DNA of 64,000 nt, from assembly GCA_013339895.1 (NCBI GenBank), contig JABACO010000004.1, forward strand, positions 2,368,379-2,432,378, read 5' to 3'. Below, in pieces: positions 10,951 to 21,722 of this stretch. A program made the position numbers and the translations under genes. The notes under the pieces were generated by a model. The model made no database searches, was not told where the DNA came from, and saw only the letters and a program-made list of their open reading frames with translations. The stretch is from Ephydatia muelleri (taxonomy: Eukaryota; Porifera; Demospongiae; Spongillida; Spongillidae). Within the stretch, counting starts at the first letter, position 1. Each line of letters opens with the position of its first letter.

Positions 10951-11028
10951 GGCAAAGAAAAAGTGCAGAAAGGTCAATTGAAGGTGACACAGAGCTTGGA
11001 GAAACTGCAGCACTCCCAGAGACAAGAG
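10951..11028 (+). CDS. CCDC47: CCDC47 exon, basic coiled-coil tail
   Basis: Bounded by TTTTGTAG ending at 10,950 and GTGTGG from 11,029. It encodes GKEKVQKGQLKVTQSLEKLQ followed by HSQRQE, aligning with human [26 protein letters not shown]. It is phase 0 at both ends. Confidence 0.85.
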
Positions 11029-11085
11029 GTGTGGTGGGTGTGTACCTGTGCATATGTGTGTTAATGGCATGGCAATGTATGACAG

Positions 11086-11181
11086 GCTGCACAGTTAAGA
11101 AAGGAAGACAAAAAGAAGGCAGAAAAGGAGAAGATACTGAATGAGCCAGACCCTGAGAAAACAAGGAAGTACATGTGGGAG
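11086..11181 (+). CDS. CCDC47: CCDC47 exon, basic coiled-coil tail
   Basis: Bounded by TGACAG ending at 11,085 and GTATGT from 11,182. It encodes AAQLRKEDKKKAEKEKILNE followed by PDPEKTRKYMWE, closely matching human [32 protein letters not shown]. In mammals this charged C-terminal coiled coil contacts the ribosome near the translocon. Confidence 0.9.
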
Positions 11182-11245
11182 GTATGTGTGTGTTTCTGGC
11201 CATCATTGGTTGGCTTTCAAAACTCCACCACATGGCAATGCATAG

Positions 11246-11311
11246 GAGAAAGAACACAAAGCTTTGAAAAAGATGGGACCCAAAATGAAGCAGATAAAGA
11301 TAAAGGGTTAA
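11246..11311 (+). CDS. CCDC47: CCDC47 last exon
   Basis: Follows CATAG at 11,241-11,245 and encodes EKEHKALKKMGPKMKQIKIK, then Gly and TAA at 11,309-11,311. It matches the human terminus [21 protein letters not shown]. With the preceding exons it shows that the C-terminal half of CCDC47 is intact and in phase. Confidence 0.85.
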   Translation, partial: EKEHKALKKMGPKMKQIKIKG

Positions 11312-11681
11312 ATTGTTACAACTTCAGGAAGTGTTACACTTGATTATGCGGATAGGCTCGCATTCTGTGCAGTGTGAGTTTGGGCCAATCATTTAATCCA
11401 AAGATGATATTTTTGTGCATCCGGTTTACTTTTGATTGGAAGTCTTTACATCATAAAAACTCCAGTACAAATGGGCGGGAGGTCCCTTCACGTAATGCCC
11501 CTCCCCTTTGTATTATACTATTACTTGGTACGGTGATGGGGTTGTTGTTTGAACCACTCCTTGAGATAATGCAAAGTGATGGCGTCGATCATTGCTCACA
11601 AGTCACAACGGCATGGGGTATTTGAAGTCGACTAGTCCTCTAAACGCCTCTGCAAGTTTCCCCTTATAACAACATAACACA
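11312..11681. other. 3' flank of CCDC47, no gene seen
   Basis: No conserved frame recognised. The last eight bases (ataacaca, 11,674-11,681) are the left target-site duplication of the adjacent hAT element. Confidence 0.5.
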
Positions 11682-12961
11682 CAGGGTTGCTGACAGTGAC
11701 CGGCAGGCCTGACAGCCCCGGCTAGCCAGGTCGGCCTGCCAGGTCGAAAAGTAAAATTAAATGTATATTCATAGCTAATTTACCAAATGTTGATCGCCAC
11801 AATTGTCTTGAATGCTGCTTCAGCTACTCCGCTGAGCTCGTAAGGTTCCCACAACGTCGAAAACAAATAAATACTCTACTTCCGATGCCAACAGGAGATT
11901 CATATGTAGCAGTCACAGGTCACTGGATAAGTTCAGAATGGGAACTTTTGTCAGCAGTGTTAGGTGTGAGCATCAGCAATGTTTCTCACACTGCACAGGA
12001 GATTGCATCTATATTGAATAAGGTGGGAATGAAATACACACTGGATGATAGGTTGGATGCTATAGCGACAGATAATGGTGCTAACTTTGTGGAGGAGTTA
12101 ATGGAGAATATTGTGAAGCTGTGCAAGTCATACCCTACAGCTGTCAATTAAAAATCATATTGACCCACCTAAGCAATTGCACCTACCAATGCTACTAGTG
12201 AATCGATAGCTACCTTCCGCACGCTGGTGAATAAAATGCATGCCTACCCTTTGCTCACTGAAATCTTTCTTACTGCACAGTCAAGTGAACCAGCTGCTGA
12301 GCTCATAGTGCCAGGAGGATGATGTAAATGAAGCAGAAGGGGCTACTTATGCTGCTGCTGCTGCTAACCATCAATCACCCTCTCACATGGATCACCACGT
12401 GGCCACACACTGAAGCTTATTCAGGATGTAGTAACATGGTGGAACTCGACATATTACATGCTTTCACGATGTATGCATCTTACGCGTCCTCTTTGCAAGC
12501 TAGTTGATGAGCTGGGATTAGAAGGGCCTTGTGAGAACGACTGGTCAACTGCTGAGCTACTGTGCCATTTTATGAAGCCTTTTCAGACTGTAAAGGATTG
12601 CCTTCAAGGTGAGAAATACCCCACTCTTGGTAGCCTATCCCGCAAACTAACACATGCAACTAATTCTGTATTTCAGCAAGCCAAAACGACCACAATCCTG
12701 GTGCTTGAATAAGGCCAGGGTTGATCTCCCTATAGCAGTCTTATACATGCGAGACTTTCTCCTTACTGATCTCACATAGCGTTGGGACACGGGCAATGCT
12801 CTCCTGGGGATGTGCCTGCATTTATAAACATATTTAATGTTGTATTAATAGTTAGTGGGTGGATCTTGGCCTGGTAGGTCAGGGTCTGACCTGCCAGGCC
12901 AAGCGGAAAGTCCGGACTGGCAGGCCGACCTGGCAGGCGGGGCTGGCCTTCGGCAACCCTG
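11682..12961 (+). mobile_element. hAT-family DNA transposon, internally degraded
   Basis: Terminal inverted repeats begin CAGGGTTGC at the left and end GGCAACCCTG at the right, continuing as related GC-rich sequence with several GGCCTGCCAGGTC-type subterminal repeats. The 8-bp target duplications are ataacaca (11,674-11,681) and gtaacaca (12,962-12,969), with one mismatch. Plus-strand frames at 11,885-12,151 and 12,458-12,712 resemble hAT transposase: TGHWISSEWEL...SHTAQEI...DAIATDNGANFV around the second catalytic Asp, then a helical segment ending LQGEKYPTLGSLSRKL. The frames are separate and the zinc finger and C-terminal dimerisation region are missing, so it is an internally deleted, inactive copy. 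Confidence 0.85.
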
Positions 12962-12969
12962 GTAACACA

Positions 12970-13902
12970 TACATTTGTAAGGCCATATGCTCGATCAGTT
13001 CTATCCTTTTCTTATACATGAAGCTTGCTTGTTGCATGGCTGTGTAGCGCACTCGTTCCCACCCTTTGTACCTTTCAGTCCACAGTAAGTAATCCAATCC
13101 CCATAATGACATTTACTTTGTTGCGCATTGTCATACCGGTATACATGTGTAAAGGCTAGGCGGTAAGCTCAATACTGACAGTGGTCTTACATCTTCAAAC
13201 ATGACATATTATGTAGGGCATGTCCCTCATGCATTAGCAAGCACAAAGACCTGATATGTAACAGAGTTGCTGTAATGGACCTTATTCGAGCCAATCGATG
13301 AATAATTAAAGTCATACCCTTATGACGTTTTGTCACGTGACAAAGAGTTGTTGAGAAAGTTCATCGATCTGGAGTAAGCTTTAAACAAATTTAAAGCCTA
13401 AAAACTGTCAATAAAAGTAAGCATCAAAGGTTTCCTTCTATTTGATGATTTTGTGTGACTCGTGCTCTACGGATGCTGTAGCTATGTCGAGAATGAGCTT
13501 GCGTTCGAGTGGGTGACGTATTGCACTTAATAGAAGGAGAGAAAATGCCATGCATTACTTTGTTACACTGTGTAGGATGCAATAGGGACCATTTCGTGTT
13601 TTGAACGTGTTCTGGATAAATAAAAACTAGCAATTTTCTCTTCCGCACACTATACACTGTGCTTTAGTAGGTACAAAACCGTTGCATATTGTTTTACAAG
13701 AAAGTGTTTGTTGGATAGCATGCTAGTTGCTGGGTGCAACTGAACTTACTGCTGTATCTCTTGACGTTCTGCTGCTAAGATGCGTTTATTAGAATAAGTG
13801 TGGGTGTGCGCACACAGTATTACATGGGACCCCGAAAGATTCACATTGGAAGGCGGCCGACGAGAGCGAGATCATGGTCTCTGACAATGTCCGAAGAGGT
13901 TA
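12970..13902. other. Intergenic, no gene recognised
   Basis: I see no conserved frame or RNA gene. One minus-strand frame of 77 codons (13,424-13,657) shows no recognisable motif. Confidence 0.5.
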
Positions 13903-14168
13903 TACCCAGCAAAAAAATCTTACTTAAGATCTTGACTAAGATCTTAGTTTAAGGTCTTGTTGTAAGATCTTACAAGATTATGGGACTAAGAAGTTTCATA
14001 ATCTTGTAAGATCTTATGCAAGATCTTATGCAAGATCTTACTAGGACCTTATGTAGGATCTTACTAAGATCTTGTATGTTCTTGTTAAGAATGTATCAGG
14101 TATCTTATTAAGATCTTAAAAATAATTCTAGCATGGTAACCATCAACATTGATTCCATTGTACACACA

Positions 14169-15612
14169 TCATTCTTTTGTAAGTTTTGCCTTTGTGTCCA
14201 AACATTTTTGATTGCTTTTCTTCTGAATAGTTGCAGCTTCTTTGTTGAGAGTTTCCTTCCCATACTTCTTTTCTATGCATTCTATATATGAAAACATGAC
14301 TCAATAAGTTGATAATGCTCTGTGCAAATTATCTTAACCTTCCAATAGCGCAATTCTGCTTGGAGAAAGGGGAGGTTTTTCAGACTTGCTCTCAGGCCTC
14401 TTCTTATAGCATGATGAAGCAGTTCCTCATCGGTAAATAGGGCACTCATTAAATTCAATGCATATTTAGATGGATCAACTGCCTTGATGGATAGCAAATC
14501 TATCCCATCATCCTGTGACGATTAAAATGGTGGTGTGGATTTTTATAAATCATATCTTACTGTTACAAAACGGTCCATTGGCTTAACATCCTTTTCTGAA
14601 TTGCAAGACTGGCTCTGCAAGATGAATAAGTAAACCAAGGTTTGTGATGTATGAATGAATACCATGGAACTATTTTCTTTGCTGGATAAAAGGGCATGGC
14701 AATCATACCTTCTTCCTTGCAGTTGAACCATCATCAGAGGATGATGGAGAATCCTCCTTCTGCCTCAATCTGGCTTCCTTAAAATCACCACTACCGGTGG
14801 TTTTTTTGCCTGTGATTTGAAATATGACTATTAATATGCATACACTTCTTTTTACCATGTATTCTTAGCAGTTTAACATCATATGGCTTTCCTTTGGAAG
14901 TCTTCCATACATATACCTGCTCTGCAAGCAGGTCTGCTACAGCCACAGCTCCATACTCTTTATCTTCTAAGTCACAAGACTTGCAAAGATATTGGCGATT
15001 GCTTTGTGTGCACATAAATTCTTTTGAAGTAAAATTTTACACATATACACTACAATACTAAATGCACAAAAGCTTAGGTAATAATGGTCAAAATTACAAA
15101 TGGAATGGACCTGTTTAAGGAAAGGCTAGCACATGTCAAAGAGACAATTAAGCGCCTGGTCTAGATTATTCTGCGGTCACACTGGATAATTAAAGTAACG
15201 GTGCTAATTACGTGCATGTCGCCGACATAGCTGCCTGTATATAGCTTGCACAGCTAGGTAGATCGATCGAAGGCGGCATGTTACAGATCGTTGTTACAAA
15301 CAGTCACGGAACATAAAACCATATATAGTCATGGTCAAAATTGCATGTCACCGCAACCTATGTATATTGATTGTGGTGACGCACGCATAAAAGAACTTAT
15401 AAGCTAAGGCATCTACATAAACACGCGCAACATCTGATCGGCCGGTCATGATGCGCAGACATGCATGCATACCCGCGCTAGCATGGATCGATACATGTCA
15501 ATAGATTGACGAAATAGATGCAGACCGGCTTACTGCTCTCCTCGTTGACACTGGCATGTTCAAAGGCTTTGTCCTTAAAACGCGTTGGTTGTTTCCTTGC
15601 ACGTTTGATCAT
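14169..15612 (-). CDS. BEN-domain protein, about six exons
   Basis: Minus-strand model. Exon 1 starts at ATG (15,612-15,610; MIKRARKQPTRFKDKAFEHA) with a GTAAGC donor near 15,535. Exon 2 (about 15,020-14,860) reads YLCKSCDLEDKEYGAVAVAD then LLAEQVYVWKTSKGKPYDVK. Exon 3 (about 14,812-14,710) is acidic and Ser-rich. Exon 4 is at about 14,619-14,565. Exon 5 (about 14,516-14,345) carries DPSKYALNLMSALFTDEEL, the helical core of a BEN domain. Exon 6 ends LTKE with a stop at 14,171-14,169. BEN domains bind DNA or chromatin proteins and occur in animal repressors and some large DNA viruses. The gene lies wholly between the inverted repeats of the surrounding element. Exon borders are read by eye. 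Confidence 0.6.
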
Positions 15613-15869
15613 TTTTCCCTTTAATAGTCGGCCACGCGTGCAAAGCAGTGAGAATTGTACGTAAATGTAGAATAGAAGTAATTCCGGTATTCAAAATTGA
15701 ATGCACAATGAATCCATGTTTCCCGCCATATCGATCAACAAATCCAAAAAGTTGGTAGCATGATATATTTGCATGTGTAATGGATTTGATATAATGGTGT
15801 TTGTATTTTAATTGTAATCAAATACGTTCCTTCAACAGTTTGTTAAAAAAAAAATATTTTTTACAATAT

Positions 15870-16790
15870 CACTCATGCAGCAAATACCACGAACTGTTTT
15901 TTCGTGATCCCATGCCTGTACCACGCCAAACATTGTACAATTGGAGAGTAGCCCAAAAAGGTATGAATGATGAGTAATGTTTTATTGGTACCTTACCTTA
16001 AAGGTGATTCAATATACTACAGTAGTCAATAATGCTGTGTCAGATCTTTTCTTTTTTTTTTTAGCTGTTTGACAGAAACTAATCACCTGCGTCTCAATTT
16101 AGAATCGTCTGTACAAAGTGTGGTCGACGTTCCTGAGGTTCATCTCGGTGCCTCTGTGAATGGAAAGTGAAATACTGAAAAGCATTTGTTACCATGCATC
16201 TATCCTATATATGATAGGTGATAGTCATGCATGGCAAAGAGGACTCTTTGATTGCTGTTTTTGACAATGGTAGTTGAGTTTATCTATATATTGACTAATA
16301 TAATGCAAAATCTTTCAGTGGGTCTAATGCAAAGTGGCTTGACAGAAACAAAGGAGCACTCTCCACATGTTGGTCTGGAAGCAGAGTCTTTTATAAAGGT
16401 ATATCTGTTTATAGATTAAGTCAATTGAATGTATTATCAAACTTACCATTGTTGATCTTAATACTCAGATGACTCAGACACGAGTAGGGTTGAATCCTAT
16501 AATGATAATGATTTTGGTGGTGAGGGTGGTACTGATGGGGGTGATGGTAGTGGTGGAGGTGATGATGGTAGTATTGGTATCGGTGACAGTGGGCTGGAGG
16601 TAGTGGTGGTGGGGATAGTAGTACGGGTGGTGGTGGAGGTGATGATAATGATGATAATGATGATGATCATGATGGTGATGATGATGGTAATGATGATGAT
16701 AAATGTAGTACTAAGTCAACAGGTCTGTATGATTATGATCTTATTGAACCTTATCCATTTCTTACAAGATCTTAAGTATTACAACTAAGC
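15870..16790 (+). CDS. Divergent plus-strand gene with Asp/Gly-rich region
   Basis: Several exon-like pieces face away from the BEN gene. They are one ending PVPRQTLYNWRVAQK (to 15,959, donor GTATGA), one around 16,064-16,165 reading LTETNHLRLNLESSVQSVVD, one at 16,320-16,399 reading VGLMQSGLTETKEHSPHVGL (donor GTATAT), and an acidic Gly/Asp/Asn-rich stretch at 16,470-16,720. The acidic stretch changes frame once near 16,590, inside low-complexity sequence. RQTLYNWRVAQK resembles a helix-turn-helix. Product unknown; it may be the partner protein of the element. Confidence 0.35.
16640..16705. repeat. GAT/AAT trinucleotide microsatellite
   Basis: Irregular run of GATGAT/AATGAT units coding Asp/Asn in one frame; part of the acidic region described above. 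Confidence 0.8.
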
Positions 16791-17069
16791 AGTACTTTTC
16801 TTACATACATTCTTACACCTTATCTAAATCTTAGTGCTTTCTTACAAGATCTTGTAAGATCCGAGTAAGAATTTTTTGCTGGGTAGATGTGTCAGGTATT
16901 ATTTGTACAAGATATGTTGCGTGAAAAGGCCTATTCAATGCTGTATATTAAATAACAACATTACAGGGAATACCCAAAACAAAAGTATTATTATTATTTT
17001 TATTTCTATTTACAGGGATAATATACTACATTACACATATACATGACAAACAAAAGGACTAATACTACA

Positions 17070-17345
17070 ATATAAGTTCTATGGATCTTCCACAGATGAT
17101 CCTGCTCGAGACAGGAGTGCCCGTGCGTTGGCTCGCATCAAAGTCAGGCTAAGCCTGCCATACAATAGACAGGTAGCATGGGACTTGGAGCAATTTCCCC
17201 TGGTGGCTAGGCGAGAGACAAGGCATGATAAAGTTTGCATGGCTTCTGTACCCCAGCACCCATAAGTCTCCACTGATAATTGCCATACACCGAACAGCAC
17301 ACCAACAAAATCAAAGTCACAGCAGCAACCACCCCACACCCACAC
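17070..17345 (-). mobile_element. Retroelement 3' end, LINE-like, first of two fragments
   Basis: The minus frame reads VETYGCWGTEAMQTLSCLVS RLATRG... and ends LYGRLSLTLMRANARALLSR. The same C-terminal pattern recurs in the neighbouring fragment at 17,472-17,903. I know this ETYG-WG-EA...LYGRL pattern from C-termini of reverse-transcriptase proteins in sponge and cnidarian genomes, and provisionally call it LINE-type. Only the C-terminus is present. Confidence 0.45.
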
Positions 17346-17471
17346 ACCTCAACCCCCCTCCTCCGACTGCCGAAACCTTGCACGGGAGAGCAAGTAATTA
17401 TTATTAGATTAATAAAATAAGACCAAATTACACCAAGAATAAACACAGGAAAAAGTTACGATGACTGGATC

Positions 17472-17903
17472 CTACTTAATATGGCCGTAGCAACACAACG
17501 AACGAGACGTGTTTAAGCGACCATATAGTTCATGTAGAATGACTGATTTGGGCTTTTGAAGCCTGATGGAAAGCCTCGAAGCCAGCTGGGAGAAACAGGC
17601 CATGGCCTCAGGTCCCCATGCTCCATATGTTTCAGTCACCAGGGGGACACAAAACCAACCCAGATCTTCACATTTGTCATCATCAGCTGAGTGCTTCCTG
17701 ACCTCTCCAGCCTGGGTTGCGGCACCTGCACAAACCCCTACTTCTGACAAAGTAAGTGTATTAAGCGGTGAAGTTACACAGATGTCGAAGGCTGCTGGCC
17801 TGCCTTTGGACCAGTTCTGGATAAGGACATCAGCTGGTCTTGTATGAATGTGGTCTGGTATTAGGTTATTTCCGGCCTCAACTTTAACACTCAGGTGGGC
17901 CAA
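17472..17903 (-). mobile_element. Retroelement 3' end, LINE-like, second fragment
   Basis: A 143-codon minus frame contains TRPADVLIQNWSKGRPAAFD then ICVTSPLNTLTLSE, CEDLGWFCVPLVTETYGAWG and HELYGRLN. The RPAD...AAFD..V pattern suggests a restriction-like PD-(D/E)XK nuclease fold, as in early-branching LINEs with a C-terminal endonuclease; that is inference. It parallels the fragment at 17,070-17,345, so two 3' truncated copies lie in the same orientation. Confidence 0.5.
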
Positions 17904-18029
17904 CCTACACGACTCATCTACAACATTGCGAAGTCTATTGTGGCGATATTAAATTAAATAATTATTATTCAACAATTAGTTGCATGTGTTAAGTTACTCG
18001 TTTTGTTATGAAACACTTACCATACATGT

Positions 18030-18150
18030 AGAGAAGTCAGATGTGGATATAGGAACACAAACAGATTAATTGGATGCTAGAATTGTTGACACAGGAACAC
18101 AAACAGATGAGTTGGATGCAAGAAGTATGGTTGACTTAGGTGGAAATATG
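18030..18150 (+). repeat. Tandem GTQTD-coding repeat
   Basis: Two copies of a roughly 45-bp unit containing ggaacacaaacaga, reading DIGTQTD and DTGTQTDELDAR on the plus strand. It could belong to a plus-strand exon of an unrecognised gene; the first copy is followed by TAA. Confidence 0.45.
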
Positions 18151-18289
18151 AAATACACCATATTAGGCACACTCATTTTCTGGCTATGCTTGACCTACAG
18201 GGGTGATGCAATAAATGTGATATTAAAGATTTTAATTTCATGTGGATTGTACATGTACCTTGGCTGTAACCAAACACTAATTTGATCCC

Positions 18290-18556
18290 GCTTACATAAC
18301 CAGAAGTGACATATTTCCAAGCTTCGGTGCTCTTGTAAGCCTTAAGGTCATCTTTAGTGCAGGGGCTAGGCGAGAAAAGCAGGTAGGTAACGTCCGGCCA
18401 CGATTCAGGGCTTCCAATCCAAACATCCGGAGTGGTATGATATGGATCCATATCTAAGTGGAGCATATCCAGCTTCTCTCTGTATCTCCGTTTGCCTACT
18501 GAATCCAATTGCCGATACAACTGAGACTCTCTACAGGTTATGGAGTTAGACGTCAT
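18290..18556 (-). CDS. N-terminal exon of a YqaJ-exonuclease-type protein
   Basis: Minus frame from ATG at 18,556: MTSNSITCRESQLYRQLDSV, then ...WPDVTYLLFSPSPCTKDDLK AYKSTEAWKYVTSGYVSGIK, followed by a GTGTTT donor-like site near 18,287. The WP-VT...SP..T.DD.KAYKS..A..Y..SG pattern is the N-terminal module I know from cnidarian and sponge proteins that carry a YqaJ-like recombinase domain, many of them transposon-associated. No downstream exons are recognised before the LINE-like fragments, so the gene is probably truncated. Confidence 0.45.
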
Positions 18557-19039
18557 TCTGTGAATACGTAACGCCCCTTTTCTGTGGCGCTCTATGTAAA
18601 TAACATCACATGACTAGCGCATGATAATTTATTCATTATGCCGCGAGAATAAGGTCTATATAAATTTTCTAACTAATGTCTGCATTAATATGCGGTAAAT
18701 TTTTATTGTGAATCACGCGACCGCTAAAGACGAATCGCACATGGAAACATGGGAGCCAAAGAACGCGTAAGTATTTGTAAAAAGGGAGAGGAAGGATTGG
18801 TGGGAAGTGAACGAGAGAGCTGATGTGGTGTCGGTTTTTTTATGCTACCCGATCCGAAATAGGATTTCTGGCATGATAGGGTTTGAAGGGTTAAATACTG
18901 CTCGTAGCTTTGTTCTCATACAGTACTAGAGACAATATAGTAGGGGGATTGGATGCAGAGGCACTTAACATTGATTATTGTAGCTAGCGCATCCTTGGCA
19001 GTGAGGGGGGCTTCAAATCGTTAAAGTGTTTATCGTAAC
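18557..19039. promoter_or_regulatory. Putative divergent promoter with ATGGAAACATGG first-exon motif
   Basis: Lies between the minus-strand exon starting at 18,556 and a plus-strand short first-exon-like sequence at 18,740-18,766 (cgcacatggaaacatgggag, then GTAAGT). A closely related block (tcacgcgacc, about 20 bp, acatggaaacatggagcc, then a GTTAGT donor) occurs at 33,375-33,440 and 57,430-57,490, and a degraded one at 48,275-48,330. The shared order of GCGACC, ATG and donor suggests a conserved promoter plus first exon of a repeated gene or element. A TATA-like tctatataaat lies at 18,655. Confidence 0.35.
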
Positions 19040-21455
19040 TTACAACACTCCGAAAAATTGTGTGCAGTACGAAGCTATAAGATTGAATGCTAGGACTATT
19101 GCATGGAAGCACAGCAGTCAAACGCACACGCACTCAGTTCAATAATCACTAGATTCCATCACGTGATGTTGTCTGATTGACTACCCCTTTTTATGGTTTT
19201 ACGTAATCTGTGTATCTTTGTGGTGGCTTCATTGTTCTTTTTGGCCTTCCTGGTTCTTTGTTGACAACGTTTTGTGTTACCTCATGCTCTGGCTGCACAT
19301 CACCTCCCATATCTGTGCCTTCCTCTGTTGGTGTTGCCTGTTGACCACTCCATCCTCTGTTCCTCCCTTGCTGGTTTCACCTTGTGTTTTTGTGGCATTG
19401 TAGTGATTGTTCCTTACTTGGTACATGGCATGCAGATGTTTGCGGTTTCTCCAGTACTTCCTTCCATCTGGTCTTTTCACTACATATGAGCGTGGTGTCT
19501 TGGTCACATCTGTTACTACTACTGGTAGCCACTTGTTACTCACTTGCATGTATGCCTCATCACCTTTCTCCAATTCTGACAAGGGTTTTGCTCCTTTATC
19601 ATGATACCATTTTTGAGTGGAGCGCTTTTCACTTGTGTGCGCTGCACTACCTCTGAGGGGATGATTCTTGGTTTCAGTTGTGAGGCTGTGACAGGAAGTG
19701 TTGCTCTAAGTTTTCTACCCATTTTTAGCTGAGCCGACATTGTCAACAGTGGTGTTGCGATACTCTAGCAGACTGAGGTATGGATCTTGGTTGTTTGCTT
19801 TGGATTTGTTCAGCAAGAACTGGATGATTTGAACAGACTTTTCTGCAAGTCCATTAGCCTGTGGGTGGTAGGGACGGGTGGTCACGTGCTGGATACCCCA
19901 TTCTCTGGTGAAGCGTTTGTATTCTTCAGCTGTGTACTGGGGGCCATTGTCACTTCTGATGACCATCGGTATACCATGTCGGGCCAGTACCGATGTTGTG
20001 TGGGTTACTATGGATTTACAGCTTGTGTTCTCCAGCTTGCAAAGTTCTATGTATCGGGAGAAATAATCCACTATAATCAGATAGTCATGGTCACTCCAGT
20101 GGAAGAGATCTGTTGCAATCTCCTCCCAGGGGTAGGACCAGGGATCGTTGGTTCCTTTTGGTTTGAACCTCTGTACTCCTGACGCGTGTCACCATATTTT
20201 TTACATGCCTGGCCAAAACATCAGTTCCTTGGCACGCTGGGAACACTTTACTATTGGTCCATGTGTATTCGTTTCAGCATTTCTGTCCTTAAGCCGTAGG
20301 TATTACCAACTGTTCCCATTTCATGATTCAACCATCTTCGGATATTTTGTCCCTGACGTTCCAGTATTCTTGGACTTCTTTCGGTACTTGCGTTCTTTTT
20401 TCTGGCCATCCTGACCGTACAATTTGTCTCAGTGACTGCATGGTGTTGTCTTTTTTGGTTGCTTCTATTACCTCCTGCAATTGTACATCAGACGTTGGTA
20501 TGCTGTACAGTGCCACTGTCATGTGAACTGCACATGATAATTCCTCTTCCATGCAGTCCGTATTGGTGTCGATACAGCATGCTCTTGATAATGTGTCAGC
20601 TATGACCATCTCTTTGCCTGGTTTGTAACGCAGTATAAAGTCGTACTTCTGTAACCGAAGGAGCATCCTTTGTAGGCTTGGTGGAACCTGGCATAGTGAT
20701 TTCTTTGTTATTGATTCCAGGTGTTTGTGGTCAGACTCTACTTGCACAGTCTTGCCATAGACATACTGATTGAACTTTTCTAGAGCATAGACAACAGCCA
20801 GGAGTTGTTTTTCTATTTGTGCATATCGTTTCTCTGTATCAGTCAGTGCACGGGATGCATATGCTATTGGTTTGTTTTCCTGTAGCACTGCACCTAAGCC
20901 AAAGTTGGATACGTCACAACTGACTGTAACTGGTTTCTTTACATCGTTGAAAGCTAGTACCGGTGCTGATGTCATTCTTTTGAAAGCTGTTTTGTGTTCT
21001 TGGTTCCAACTGAACGGGCATTCCTTCTTTAATAGTTCTCTGATGGGTTGGGGGTTGCTGGATAGATCGGGAATGAACTTAGCCACATAGTTCAGAAAGC
21101 CCGAAAGTCTTTCCACACCATTTTTGTCCTCAGGTGGGGGCATTTGGTTGATTTCCTTTACTTTTTCTGGGTCTGGAGATATTCCTTCTGCACTGATTAT
21201 ATGGCCCAGATATACTACTTTCGATGATCCAAAACGACATTTTTTCCTTGTTTAGCGTCATGTGTATGTCATTGCATCTCTGTAGTACAGCCTTTAGCCT
21301 CTGGTTGTGCTCTTCCTTGGTAGGTAGCCAAATTGTTGAAAATATTTTCCAAGGGCTGAAAGGTCTTTTTCTACATCGAGAAGGCTTAAAACCTCCATCA
21401 TAATGTTATGCTTCTACATCGCCATAAACAAAAGACAGATGCTATAAATTAGCGC
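19040..21455 (-). mobile_element. Ty3/gypsy fossil, minus strand
   Basis: A partial LTR retrotransposon. Parts, in minus-strand order: the end of reverse transcriptase and RNase H (about 21,250-20,330, with RNase H motifs such as VSCDVSNFGLGAV and ESDHKHLESI), integrase core (about 20,071-19,715, IRSDNGPQYTAEEYKRF), a short chromodomain-side tail to about 19,280, a polypurine tract near 19,190, and a short LTR at about 19,040-19,190. The LTR is homologous in inverted orientation to 21,723-21,868. The upstream end is lost at a palindromic MITE. It is broken, with several breaks. Confidence 0.85.
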
Positions 21456-21462
21456 TATTAAC

Positions 21463-21722
21463 CACATGGAACAGTTTCCGCGAAAATTGCCCCACGGTTA
21501 AAATGTTATAAAAATGCATCGCGTTTGAATCGCTACAACTTCCCAACGGATAACGCTATCGACTTCCTATTTTCAACACTTCATAGTGAAATGGTGTAGT
21601 ATGAAGTGTTGAAAATAGGAAGTCGATAGCGTTGTCCGTTGGGAAGTTATAGCGATTCAAACGCGATGCATTTTTATAACATTTTAACCGTGGGGCAATT
21701 GTCACGGAAACTGTCCCACATG
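21463..21722. repeat. Palindromic MITE between two gypsy fossils
   Basis: Arms of about 120 bp (21,463-21,585 and 21,600-21,722) are near-perfect reverse complements with a 14-bp loop. It sits exactly between the minus-strand gypsy fossil and the LTR of the plus-strand one. No coding potential beyond the open frame shared by the arms. Confidence 0.85.

Larger units (their letters stand above)
13905..16883. mobile_element. TIR element (about 3 kb) carrying two divergent genes
   Basis: Ends are CCCAGCAAAAAAATCTTACT at 13,905 and its near reverse complement ending at 16,883, flanked by TA on both sides (13,903-13,904 and 16,884-16,885). Inside each terminus is a cluster of AAGATCTT subterminal motifs: about ten at 13,920-14,120 and several at 16,765-16,870, as expected of transposase-binding sites. 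It encloses a BEN-domain gene on the minus strand and a divergent acidic-protein gene on the plus strand. I recognise no classical transposase, so the superfamily is open. It may be a transposon with an undescribed protein pair or a non-autonomous element carrying a captured gene. Confidence 0.65.
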
